Assembly: GCF_040719265.1 (NCBI RefSeq)
Contig: NZ_JBFDAH010000005.1
Coordinates: 1 to 64,000, forward strand
Source of the DNA: Aliikangiella maris
GTDB taxonomy: Bacteria > Pseudomonadota > Gammaproteobacteria > Enterobacterales > Kangiellaceae
Direction: 5' to 3'
DNA: 64,000 bases
The notes under the pieces are model-generated. The model saw nothing but the letters and a program-made list of their open reading frames with translations. It had not been told where the DNA came from and searched no databases. Below are positions 25,373-33,622 of this stretch, in pieces. A program made the position numbers and the translations under genes. The first letter of the stretch is position 1. Every line of letters starts with the position of its first letter.

Positions 25373-25480
25373 AGAGATTTCCTCATCGGAATGAGTGTGG
25401 GTGGTAAATTAATTTGATGAATAAAATTAAAATAAATAATTTGCACAAGCTTTAATTTGGCTGTCTAATTAATTAAGAAG

Positions 25481-26008
25481 CTATAATTCCAGTGGCCTGA
25501 TTTCGCCATCCAAATTGGTTTCATCACAAAATGTATGAAATTTTTCACGAATTTTTGAAACGGACATGCCTGTGGGAATACTGACTGTAATGCGTAATCT
25601 GACTATCATTGCACCAGTATGCTGTGCAGGATAAGTATTGCAGCTCATTTCTTGGATATTAATACCTTGCTCATCGAAAAAGCTGGTAATTTCTTTGGAA
25701 ATACCCAGGTTATCCAATGCGACTATTTTTACCCGATAGGGGATTGCAGAAAGTGGTTCTGGCAATTCAGTTCGCTGCATCATGGTTGTCATTTGCATGC
25801 TGGATGCCTTTCTAGGTAATACATGCTCAAGCTTGGCTATAGCATTCCATTCACCAGCAGCCATTAAAATAACACTGAAAGTGTTGCCCATTGATCGCAT
25901 TTTACTTTCGATAATATTACAACCGCAATAAGTAACAAGCGAAGTTATCTCATTAGCGATTCCTTGTCGATTAGGCGCAATTGCTGAAATGACTAAATAA
26001 TTTTGCAT
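25481..26008 (-). CDS. gcvR: glycine cleavage system regulator GcvR
   Basis: Two ACT domains (about 5-75 and 90-165) bind glycine. The protein antagonises GcvA to repress the gcv operon when glycine is scarce. The start is placed at ATG 26008 (MQNYLVISAIAPNRQGIAN), 6 bases after TGGAG; a longer frame to 26044 adds 12 residues with no ribosome site. That gives 175 residues, close to E. coli GcvR. Second domain landmarks are YRVKIVALDNLGISKEITSF. bcp follows on the same strand. Confidence 0.88.
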   Translation of the reverse strand: MQNYLVISAIAPNRQGIANEITSLVTYCGCNIIESKMRSMGNTFSVILMAAGEWNAIAKLEHVLPRKASSMQMTTMMQRTELPEPLSAIPYRVKIVALDNLGISKEITSFFDEQGINIQEMSCNTYPAQHTGAMIVRLRITVSIPTGMSVSKIREKFHTFCDETNLDGEIRPLEL

Positions 26009-26060
26009 GTTTCTCCAGTTATTATTTTGAGCCGCTTTTAGCAACTAGGCGGCCTACTTT

Positions 26061-26089
26061 AACCTGAGTATAATTCCTTTACTCAGGTT
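26061..26089. terminator. 10-bp perfect hairpin downstream of pyk
   Basis: AACCTGAGTA and TACTCAGGTT flank a 9-base loop between pyk (ends 26118) and gcvR (starts 26008). There is no long U-run on the minus strand, so it may protect the pyk mRNA end rather than terminate efficiently. Confidence 0.5.
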
Positions 26090-26117
26090 TGTGAATAATA
26101 TTGCTTGTTTTGTTTTG

Positions 26118-27563
26118 CTAGACAATCTCGCCAATTTTTAACACTTTAAGCGCGTTAGTACCGCCCAAAATACCCATATGGTCACCTTTAGTTAAAATAA
26201 TCAAGTCGCCTTCCTCAACCAGATTGTGTTTGAGTAATTCTTCAGCAGCCAGGCGGTTAACGCTACTTCGAGCTAATACCGTCGGGTCAAAGGTTATTGC
26301 TTCGACGCCGCGATAAAGTGCCATTTTTCGTTTAGTTGATTCCAGTCGCGTAAGGGCATAAATTGGTATGCCACTGCGAATTCGCGACATTAACAGCGGA
26401 GTAGAACCCGATTCGGTTAAACAGGCGATTGCTTTAATATGGGGTAAATGATTGGCTAAATACATTGTTGCCATGGCGATCGACTCATCAATGTTTTGCC
26501 ATTGTAATTCAACGCGATGGCCGGAAATTTTGGTCGATTTTTGTTTTTCTGCACCAATACAAACGCGCGACATTGCCTCTACAACTCGAATGGGATGTTC
26601 GCCCATTGCTGTTTCTGCTGATAACATGACAGCATCCGTACCATCTAACACCGCATTTGCAACGTCAAAGACCTCAGCTCGAGTAGGAATGGCATTTGTA
26701 ATCATCGACTCCATCATTTGAGTTGCGGTAATAACTGCTCTATCAAGCGATCTTGCACGTTGAATAATTTTTTTCTGAACACCGATTAGCTCTGCATCAC
26801 CAATTTCCACGCCTAAATCACCACGTGCAACCATGACTGCTGCCGAGGCACGGATAATATCATCGAGGATATCATCATCAGCGACGGTTTCAGCGCGCTC
26901 GATTTTAGCCACTATACCTGCTTGTGAACCGGCTGCGCGGGCGAGTTTTTCAGCAAATCGGATATCTTCGGCAGTACGAGGGAAGGAAACGGCTAAATAA
27001 TCAACATCCATTTGCGCTGCAGTTTTGATATCTTCCATATCTTTATTGGTTAGTGCGGCGGCTGATAGGCCACCCCCTTTAAGATTGATACCTTTATTAT
27101 TGGAGATATCGCCACCAATAATAACTTTGGTAATAACTTTGCTGCCTGCAATTTCGGTTATAAGCAACTCGATTCTACCATCATCAATGAGTAAGACATC
27201 GTTGACTTTGCAATCATTGGGTAATTCTTTGTAATCAATGCCTACCTGTGTTTCGTCGCCAGCTAGCTTATCCAAGGTGGCATCGAGTATAAAACGTTCA
27301 CCTGGCTTAATGACAACCTTAGTATCTTTAAATTTGGCGATACGAATTTTCGGGCCTTGTAAATCGCCTAAAATAGCAATGTTTAGATTAAGTTCTTCGG
27401 CTATTTGGCGGACCATTTTCGCTCGGTTGATATGATCTTCAGCACTTCCATGAGAAAAGTTCATCCGGACAACATTTGCGCCAGCTTTAAATAGCGCTCT
27501 AAGTGCTTCTTCGTTATCTGTAGCAGGACCGAGAGTGGTCACAATTTTTGTTCGACGTATCAA
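26118..27563 (-). CDS. pyk: pyruvate kinase
   Basis: Makes pyruvate and ATP from phosphoenolpyruvate and ADP in the last step of glycolysis. The 481 residues show the TIM-barrel start RRTKIVTTLGPATDNEEAL and NVVRMNFSHGSAEDH. The B-domain covers about 70-170. Catalytic AKIERAE and MVARGDLGVEIG precede the signature TATQMMESMI. The C-terminal allosteric domain ends LIILTKGDHMGILGGTN. Length suits the PykA/type II group. Monocistronic; a hairpin lies downstream. Confidence 0.95.
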   Translation of the reverse strand: MIRRTKIVTTLGPATDNEEALRALFKAGANVVRMNFSHGSAEDHINRAKMVRQIAEELNLNIAILGDLQGPKIRIAKFKDTKVVIKPGERFILDATLDKLAGDETQVGIDYKELPNDCKVNDVLLIDDGRIELLITEIAGSKVITKVIIGGDISNNKGINLKGGGLSAAALTNKDMEDIKTAAQMDVDYLAVSFPRTAEDIRFAEKLARAAGSQAGIVAKIERAETVADDDILDDIIRASAAVMVARGDLGVEIGDAELIGVQKKIIQRARSLDRAVITATQMMESMITNAIPTRAEVFDVANAVLDGTDAVMLSAETAMGEHPIRVVEAMSRVCIGAEKQKSTKISGHRVELQWQNIDESIAMATMYLANHLPHIKAIACLTESGSTPLLMSRIRSGIPIYALTRLESTKRKMALYRGVEAITFDPTVLARSSVNRLAAEELLKHNLVEEGDLIILTKGDHMGILGGTNALKVLKIGEIV

Positions 27564-27685
27564 ATCAGACTCCGTTATTTGCAGAAAATTGTCTTAATAA
27601 TCAAAAGAATTATCAAGTTTAGCAATTGAATTTAAGAATATTATGAAATCTTAAAGCGCTTGGTAAAGTTTTTGTCGATTCTACC

Positions 27686-27713
27686 CTTGAAATCGCAGAT
27701 ATGTAACCCAATA
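27686..27713 (+). promoter_or_regulatory. sigma-32 (RpoH) heat-shock promoter of htpG
   Basis: CTTGAAA at 27686-27692, a 14-base spacer, then CCCAATA at 27707-27713. This closely fits the RpoH consensus CTTGAAA-N11-16-CCCCAT. It lies about 57 bases upstream of the htpG start, as expected for a heat-shock chaperone gene. Confidence 0.75.
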
Positions 27714-27769
27714 GTTAGGCCAACTATCAAAATATTATATCAATGAATTGTCAATTAAGGATTAGTCGT

Positions 27770-29683
27770 ATGTCTGAAACCATAAAGAAAGAGACACATA
27801 GTTTTCAAACTGAAGTAAAGCAATTGCTCAATTTAATGATTCATTCGTTATATAGCAATAAAGAGATTTTTTTAAGGGAATTAATTTCTAATGCGGCTGA
27901 TGCGGCCGACAAACTGCGATTTGAAGCACTAAACCATGACAACTACTTTGGTAATGACAGTGAGCTGAAAATTCGTATCACTACCGATAAAGAAGCGGGT
28001 ACATTGACCATTGCTGATAATGGTATCGGTATGACACATGATGATGTGATGAATAATCTTGGTACAATTGCCAAGTCAGGTACAGCAGAGTTTCTACAAA
28101 AGTTAACTAAAGAACAAAAATCAGACAGTAATTTGATTGGACAGTTTGGTGTTGGCTTTTACTCGGCTTTTATTGTCGCTGATGAAGTGGAAGTTCGTAC
28201 ACGTCATGCAGGCGCTGCCGAAGAAGACGCAGTAAGCTGGGTATCAAAAGGTGAGGGGGAGTTTACCACTGAGCAAATCAATAAATCCGATCGCGGTACT
28301 GAAATTATTCTGCACTTAAAAGAAGAAGAGACGGAGTTTTTGGAACCTTGGCGTTTACGTTCAATTATCGGTAAGTATTCCGACCACATTTCACTGCCTG
28401 TGGAAATGGAAAAAATGGATATGGGGGCAGAAAGTGAAGATGAAAAAGAAGCCGATGAAGTCGTTGTGCCAGAATTTGAAGTGGTGAACAAGGCAACTGC
28501 TTTATGGACACGTGCAAAATCTGATGTTAAAGATGAAGAGTATCAAGAGTTTTACAAACATATCTCTCACGATTTCAATGAGCCGCTAACTTGGTCGCAT
28601 AACAAAGTCGAAGGCAAACAGGAATATACCAGCCTTTTATATCTGCCTAAAAAAGCGCCTTTTGACTTAGGCAATCGTGACAAGCCTAGAGGCGTAAAAC
28701 TTTATGTTCAACGCGTTTTTATTATGGATGATGCTGAGCAGTTTTTACCGATTTACCTGCGCATGGTTCGCGGCGTGTTGGACTCAAACGATTTACCATT
28801 AAACGTTTCGCGCGAAATTTTGCAAGATAGTGCCACCACTCAATCATTAAAAAGTGCCTGTGTTAAACGTGCACTAGGTATGATTGAAAAAGTTGCTAAA
28901 AATCAAAAAGAAGATTACCAGGTTTTTTGGGATGAGTTTGGTTCAGTTTTAAAAGAAGGTTTAGCTGAAGATTATGCAAACCGCGAGAAAGTTGCTGGCT
29001 TACTCCGCTTTAGCTCAACGCATACCGATAGTGAAAAACAAACGGTTTCTTTAGCCGACTATATTGAGCGAATGAAGCCTGAGCAAGATAAAATATATTA
29101 TCTTGTCGCTGATAATTATGCGACAGCTAAAAGTAGCCCACATTTAGAAATTTATCGTAAAAAAGGCATTGAAGTTATATTAATGACTGATCGAATTGAT
29201 GAGTGGGCCATGGGTTACTTAAATGAGTTCGACGGTAAAAAATTACAAGCGATTACCCAAGGCGATTTAGATTTGGGTGGACTGGAAAGTGAAGAAGATA
29301 AAAAAGCTGTTGAAAAAGCAACGGAAGAAAAATCTGATTTAATTAAGAAGGTAAAAGATTATCTGGGTGAAAAAGTGTCTGATGTAAAAATTTCGGCGCG
29401 ACTCAGTGAATCACCTGCTTGTGTTGTTTCTAATGATGGCGGCATGAGTTTGCAGATGGCTCGTATGATGAAAGCCGCTGGCCAATTTGTACCTGACGCA
29501 AAACCAATCTTTGAAATTAATCCTGATCATCAATTAATCCAACAACTTGATGGTGAGCTATCACAAGAACAATTTGAAGATTGGGTTGCCGTATTGTTTG
29601 ATCAAGCCGTGTTGGCTGACAGTGGACAACTTGAAGATCCTGCTGCATTTACGCAACGACTGAATCGATTGTTGACTCGTTAA
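27770..29683 (+). CDS. htpG: chaperone HtpG (bacterial Hsp90)
   Basis: ATP-dependent cytoplasmic dimeric chaperone. The start is ATG at 27770 (MSETIKKETHSFQTEVKQLL), with TTAAGG upstream; ATG at 27743 adds nine unconserved residues and is rejected. The GHKL ATPase motifs are RELISNAADAADKLRFEA, TIADNGIGMT, and IGQFGVGFYSAFIVADEV. The middle domain has the catalytic-loop Arg in LPLNVSREILQ. The C-terminal dimerisation domain runs to RLNRLLTR. The 637-residue length is normal. An RpoH promoter and a strong terminator frame it as a single-gene unit. Confidence 0.96.
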   Translation: MSETIKKETHSFQTEVKQLLNLMIHSLYSNKEIFLRELISNAADAADKLRFEALNHDNYFGNDSELKIRITTDKEAGTLTIADNGIGMTHDDVMNNLGTIAKSGTAEFLQKLTKEQKSDSNLIGQFGVGFYSAFIVADEVEVRTRHAGAAEEDAVSWVSKGEGEFTTEQINKSDRGTEIILHLKEEETEFLEPWRLRSIIGKYSDHISLPVEMEKMDMGAESEDEKEADEVVVPEFEVVNKATALWTRAKSDVKDEEYQEFYKHISHDFNEPLTWSHNKVEGKQEYTSLLYLPKKAPFDLGNRDKPRGVKLYVQRVFIMDDAEQFLPIYLRMVRGVLDSNDLPLNVSREILQDSATTQSLKSACVKRALGMIEKVAKNQKEDYQVFWDEFGSVLKEGLAEDYANREKVAGLLRFSSTHTDSEKQTVSLADYIERMKPEQDKIYYLVADNYATAKSSPHLEIYRKKGIEVILMTDRIDEWAMGYLNEFDGKKLQAITQGDLDLGGLESEEDKKAVEKATEEKSDLIKKVKDYLGEKVSDVKISARLSESPACVVSNDGGMSLQMARMMKAAGQFVPDAKPIFEINPDHQLIQQLDGELSQEQFEDWVAVLFDQAVLADSGQLEDPAAFTQRLNRLLTR

Positions 29684-29702
29684 TTTTGTATATTTAACTA
29701 AT

Positions 29703-29728
29703 AAGGAGCCGTATGGCTCCTTTCTTAT
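29703..29728 (+). terminator. intrinsic terminator of htpG
   Basis: AAGGAGCC-GTAT-GGCTCCTT followed by tcttattt, starting 20 bases after the htpG stop. An 8-bp GC-rich stem with a tetraloop. Confidence 0.8.
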
Positions 29729-29757
29729 TTATTGAACCTATTTATTGAATTTAACTG

Positions 29758-30423
29758 ATGAATTTATTACCTCATATTGAAGTAAACCCTCAAGTCGCTG
29801 CGACTGCCAGTGTTATTTGGTTACATGGCTTAGGTGCTGATGGCAATGATTTTAAGTCAATTGTGCCAGAATTAAATTTACCTGAAGATTTAGCGGTTCG
29901 CTTTATCTTTCCGCATGCACCATCGATTCCTGTTACGATTAATGCAGGATATGTAATGCCTGCCTGGTATGATATTTTACAAATGGACGTTGAGCGACAG
30001 GTAGATGAAATACAATTGCGAAATTCGGCAAAGCAGATAGAAAAATTTATTGAGCATGAAATTAGTCGTGGAATCTCGGCAAATAAAATCATTATCGCCG
30101 GTTTTTCACAAGGCGGGGCGGTAGCTTATGAGACGGTACTGGCTTTTCCACAAAAGCTTGCCGGTTTACTGGCAATGTCCACTTATTTTGCAACCAAAGA
30201 TAGTGTTGTATTTAATTCGGCTAATCAAATGACGCCAATAGCTATTCAGCATGGAACTCAAGATCCTGTTGTGCCAGCGATGCTAGGTGAACAAGCCTAT
30301 CTTTTGTTAAAAGAAAAAGAGTACCCTGTTAATTTTCAAAGCTATCCAATGGAACATTCGGTTTGTATGCAACAAATTGGTGATATTAGTTTGTGGATTC
30401 AACAGGTGCTAAACGACAACTAA
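29758..30423 (+). CDS. alpha/beta-hydrolase, carboxylesterase/phospholipase type
   Basis: The 221-residue cytoplasmic enzyme of the Abhydrolase_2 family is similar to acyl-protein thioesterases and Pseudomonas carboxylesterase EstB-type proteins. The oxyanion loop is IWLHGLGADGNDF, the nucleophile AGFSQGGAV (Ser117). The acid is in QHGTQDPVVP and the base in PMEHSVC. All catalytic residues are present. It hydrolyses short-chain or acyl-thioester substrates; the physiological one is unknown. It converges with the sensor kinase gene, whose stop is only 9 bases away, and no terminator was seen between them. Confidence 0.85.
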   Translation: MNLLPHIEVNPQVAATASVIWLHGLGADGNDFKSIVPELNLPEDLAVRFIFPHAPSIPVTINAGYVMPAWYDILQMDVERQVDEIQLRNSAKQIEKFIEHEISRGISANKIIIAGFSQGGAVAYETVLAFPQKLAGLLAMSTYFATKDSVVFNSANQMTPIAIQHGTQDPVVPAMLGEQAYLLLKEKEYPVNFQSYPMEHSVCMQQIGDISLWIQQVLNDN

Positions 30424-30432
30424 TAAGGGCAA

Positions 30433-32454
30433 TTATGCTCGTGTTTCTTCTGCAATGGGTAATGAGAAGGTAAAGGTTGTTCCTTTACCCAATGTGGTAA
30501 TGACGGTTATATCGCTTTTGTGGAGCAATAATAATTCTCTTGTGATTGGTAAGCCCAATCCAGAACCTTCATTTTGCCGGGTTGCGCTACCATCTACTTG
30601 CTCAAAGGGCTCAAAAATTTGTGCCAACTTGTCCTCAGGAATACCAATTCCCTGATCACTAACTGAAATTCTGACATGGTTTTTTTCGGTATGGGCGGTA
30701 ATATCGATTTGCCCATTGCTACTGAATTTAATTGAATTGCCAATTAAGTTTAGTAGTACTTGGTGCAGGCGCTTTTTATCGGCATAGATTAATGGCAGTT
30801 TCTCTTCAAAGGATAGCACCAGTTCGAGTGATTTATTTTGTGCTAATTGCTGTAAGAGCGAAGTGACTTCTAACGCAATTTTATAAAGATCCACTGGCGT
30901 TTGTGTAATTTTGAGTTTACCAGATTGTAGTTGAGAAAAGTCTGTAATATCTTGCACAAGACTTAATAAACGTGTGCCACATTGCTCGATAATTTCAATT
31001 TTTTCTGCATCTTCTTCATGGAGTGTTTCGGATGTTTCCAGCAGTAATTGAGTCATACCAATAATGCCATTTAGAGGCGTTCGTAATTCATGTGAGGTAT
31101 TTGCCATTACCTGATTTTTTAAATTATCAAGCTCTTTTAAACGATCTGAAATTAACTGTTCTTCTTCTAATAGTTTCTTTTGCGTTCGTCGGTAATAAAA
31201 GAAAAAGGTACTGATTGAGAGTAATAAAATAGAAACGACAATTGCCAACGATAATGCACGTTGTTGTTTCAAGTTTAGTTCTTGAATGGTATTTTGTGAA
31301 CTGAGTAGATCGATTTGATGATTTTTCTTTTCTAAATCAAAAAGTATTTGCATAACCGCCATTTGAGTTTCTACTTTTTGAGTTCTGACCTCGGCATCAA
31401 GGGTTATAATTTGTTTGTACATTTCAACGGCTTCTGCCAGACGGTTAACATGTTCCAATGAAACCGCTTTCGCCTGATAAGCTGTTATCTGATCAGCTTT
31501 AGTACCCAGCTTGGTTGCTAGATCCAAAGCTTCGCTGGCAATAACAAATGCTTCATCAGCGCGATTAAGTTGGATGAGCGCTTCTGATTTCCAACATAAC
31601 ATGATAACTTCGCGAAACAGCCGACCGCTGGCTCTGGCAGAGTTGAGTGCGGTATCAAATAATAGTAGTGCTTTATCTGGTCGATTTTGTTTGAGATATA
31701 AGGAGCCGAGACCACTTTGCGATAGCTCTTTTCCAATCTGGTCATTATCTTTAGCGTAGGCTTCGGTGGCCTTTAAATAATATAAAATCGATTTATCAAT
31801 ATCATCTTGTTTTGCATATGTATTGGCATAACCTAAATAGTACTTAGCGCGATTATCCTGGGCTACATCGGCTTCTTCGGCTTGTTGATAGAAGTCCATT
31901 GCAATGCTGTATTGGCCAGCTTCAAAATAAGTATTAGCAAGGTTTACCAAAACTTTGCCGAGTTGTTTTATATTTTGTGTTTCGCGATAATAGGTTGCAG
32001 CGTCTTTATATAAAACCAGTGAGTCTTTAAAAACACCAATCGATTGCATGACATTACCCTGCAAAACTTTTGAGCGGGCAATTGCAGAACCAAGATTATG
32101 TTTTTTGGCTAACACCTCGCTTTTTTTTGCTAATTCCATTGCTTTTTGGTTATTACCTAAAAAATAATAGGCATAGGATGATTCGTTTAGGACTCTGGCT
32201 TCGGATAGGGGATCTGGTTTTTTAGCAAAATAATCGACAGATTGTTCAGCAAACTTAAGTGCAATGTTGGGGGCATTACGTGCATATTTTTTCACTTGCA
32301 CAGCATACCACTGACCATTTATTTCATTTTGCGAAGGGGGAGTAACTTTTTGACTGCTATCAGACGATGCATTAACGAATGTGAAAGTTGAAAACAAGAT
32401 AAAAAAACAACTCGCTAGTTTGAAGCTAGCGAGTAGCTTGAACAAATTTTTCAT
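30433..32454 (-). CDS. TPR sensor histidine kinase, third gene of the borosin operon
   Basis: The 673-residue protein has a signal peptide (1-29) and a periplasmic TPR solenoid of about seven repeats (about 45-360). A coiled linker is followed by one membrane helix (401-421). HisKA has phosphoacceptor His455 in ANTSHELRTPLNG. The HATPase domain shows LLNLIGNSIKFS, SDQGIGIPEDKLAQIF and GSGLGLPIT. There is no receiver domain and no response regulator nearby, so its partner is elsewhere. It begins 4 bases after the stop of the borosin precursor gene and follows it on the same transcript, which suggests it senses or is regulated with the peptide. A complete intrinsic terminator lies within codons 8-18, so its expression probably depends on read-through or on translation of the leader. 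Confidence 0.88.
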   Translation of the reverse strand: MKNLFKLLASFKLASCFFILFSTFTFVNASSDSSQKVTPPSQNEINGQWYAVQVKKYARNAPNIALKFAEQSVDYFAKKPDPLSEARVLNESSYAYYFLGNNQKAMELAKKSEVLAKKHNLGSAIARSKVLQGNVMQSIGVFKDSLVLYKDAATYYRETQNIKQLGKVLVNLANTYFEAGQYSIAMDFYQQAEEADVAQDNRAKYYLGYANTYAKQDDIDKSILYYLKATEAYAKDNDQIGKELSQSGLGSLYLKQNRPDKALLLFDTALNSARASGRLFREVIMLCWKSEALIQLNRADEAFVIASEALDLATKLGTKADQITAYQAKAVSLEHVNRLAEAVEMYKQIITLDAEVRTQKVETQMAVMQILFDLEKKNHQIDLLSSQNTIQELNLKQQRALSLAIVVSILLLSISTFFFYYRRTQKKLLEEEQLISDRLKELDNLKNQVMANTSHELRTPLNGIIGMTQLLLETSETLHEEDAEKIEIIEQCGTRLLSLVQDITDFSQLQSGKLKITQTPVDLYKIALEVTSLLQQLAQNKSLELVLSFEEKLPLIYADKKRLHQVLLNLIGNSIKFSSNGQIDITAHTEKNHVRISVSDQGIGIPEDKLAQIFEPFEQVDGSATRQNEGSGLGLPITRELLLLHKSDITVITTLGKGTTFTFSLPIAEETRA
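32401..32433 (-). terminator. intragenic intrinsic terminator in the kinase signal-peptide codons
   Basis: On the minus-strand RNA, CTCGCTAG (32433-32426), a 7-base loop and CTAGCGAG (32418-32411) form a perfect 8-bp stem. UUG and seven U follow directly. It lies 22 to 54 bases into the kinase gene and 26 bases after the precursor stop. Its codons encode the repeat LLAS-FKLAS of the signal peptide. It fits a terminator that releases a methyltransferase-precursor transcript while a minority of polymerases continue. Ribosomes translating the leader could melt it, giving translation-coupled antitermination. Confidence 0.7.
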
Positions 32455-32458
32455 ATAT

Positions 32459-32743
32459 TTAGTGGCTTCTTTTTCCTAACTTGCCAACATTATTATCGGT
32501 ATTACCTGCATAGTTTTTCAGGTCGCGCCACTGCTCGTTCGAATTACCTAAATGCTGCGCTAAAATTTCATGGAGCTGGGACTGACTCAATGAGATTATT
32601 TCGTCAGAAGCTTCGATACCTTCAGATTCTAGCATACTCCGTCTGTTCTTGAATACCTCTTGCTCATTTGCTCCACGATTATAACGAGCCATTTTAGTGG
32701 CGTTAGTCGATAATTCAAGATAAAAGTTTGATAGTTTATCCAT
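32459..32743 (-). CDS. split-borosin precursor peptide
   Basis: The 94-residue peptide is preceded by a strong AGGAAAG ribosome site. Residues 1-62 form a helical leader resembling the borosin-binding domain of SonA-type precursors: MDKLSNFYLELSTNATKMAR (family pattern LSxFYxxLxxxAxxMxxY), then MLESEGI and a second helix to about 62. The remaining 32 residues (about 63-94) are the presumed core, whose backbone amides would be N-methylated. They include QWRDLKNYAGNTDNNVGK. The core is rich in Asn and Gly, unlike the hydrophobic, beta-branched cores of characterised borosins. Which residues are methylated, and whether a protease frees the core, cannot be read from sequence. The gene sits 39 bases after the methyltransferase. 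Confidence 0.8.
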   Translation of the reverse strand: MDKLSNFYLELSTNATKMARYNRGANEQEVFKNRRSMLESEGIEASDEIISLSQSQLHEILAQHLGNSNEQWRDLKNYAGNTDNNVGKLGKRSH

Positions 32744-32782
32744 TTTGTCTTTCCTATATTGATGGTTAATAAAAGTTAATGA

Positions 32783-33622
32783 TTAATTTAACACCTCTTT
32801 GTCTATTGGCTCGTCCCAGGAAGATAAGTCTTCTTCAGCCAGATTAAGCCAAGTGAGTCTTTCAATGGCAAAGATAAGATCGGTGCAGGCTGGAATAAAT
32901 AAAGTTGAAATTGACTTTACCTCGGCTTGAGGTAATTGGGTTAACTCAAGCCAATCCATTCTTGGTGCAAAGCCGGGTAGTGTCGGTGCTTCATAAAGAC
33001 AAACCTGATGGTTTGCTGGGTAATGCTTGGTTAATAGTTTGGTCATAGCGCTAAGTCCGTACTCTCCTGGTGATTGTACTTTTAGCGTATGCTCTCCAAC
33101 CAATCCAATTTGCCACAATATTAAAGCTGCACTGGTATCAAATGATCGCTGAGTTAACAAAAATTGAGTGGCTTCGTATGATTGGCAACCGGTTGTTGAA
33201 GGGTCAATATTTAAATCAGAGAATAAGCAAGCGTCGGCAGAAATCCCAGGAAGCATTTTGACTTCATAGCCTTGATTACGCAAAATCTCGAATGCTTGAT
33301 GAGTGGATAAAACAAAGATGCCGGGGTGACCATAAAATACGGTGCAAATTGAATAGCCTTGTTTTACAAGTTCAACCATTCTCGCGGTCATCAAGCGATA
33401 AGTTTCAAGACGTGTTACATCGCCTTCGTAGAATCGCCCAAGATTCTCAACGTTTTTATTCAATTGTTGAATATGGTGAATAGATAGAGCATTAGGCGCG
33501 ACGACCAAAACCTTCTGTGAGTTTTCAATAATACTTTGTGTTTCCAGAGTCATTTGGCCTGGATGTAGACCACATCCAACGATTGTCAGCGCTCCTTTTC
33601 TTTGCAAATTTGCATTTCCCAT
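32783..33622 (-). CDS. borosin-type peptide alpha-N-methyltransferase (SonM/OphMA family)
   Basis: Uses SAM to methylate backbone amide nitrogens of a precursor peptide in trans. The 279-residue protein has the tetrapyrrole-methylase fold. ALTIVGCGLHPGQMTLET (SAM loop 1), VFYGHPGIFV and MLPGISADACLFSDLNIDPS closely parallel the OphMA methyltransferase domain. The OphMA catalytic residues Tyr66, Arg72, Tyr76 and Tyr98 correspond here to Tyr65, Arg71, Tyr75 and Tyr97, at a constant offset of one. Unlike OphMA it carries no fused precursor; the peptide is encoded separately downstream, which makes this a split borosin. AGGAATAGGAAA precedes the ATG. Corrin/porphyrin methylases share the fold, but the partner peptide and catalytic residues argue against them. 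Confidence 0.88.
   Translation of the reverse strand: MGNANLQRKGALTIVGCGLHPGQMTLETQSIIENSQKVLVVAPNALSIHHIQQLNKNVENLGRFYEGDVTRLETYRLMTARMVELVKQGYSICTVFYGHPGIFVLSTHQAFEILRNQGYEVKMLPGISADACLFSDLNIDPSTTGCQSYEATQFLLTQRSFDTSAALILWQIGLVGEHTLKVQSPGEYGLSAMTKLLTKHYPANHQVCLYEAPTLPGFAPRMDWLELTQLPQAEVKSISTLFIPACTDLIFAIERLTWLNLAEEDLSSWDEPIDKEVLN

Noticed and set aside
32783..33622. Cobalt-precorrin or uroporphyrinogen methylase
   Set aside because: The fold is shared, but the OphMA catalytic residues, the peptide-specific segments and the adjacent SonA-like peptide favour a borosin methyltransferase. No corrin or haem genes are adjacent.
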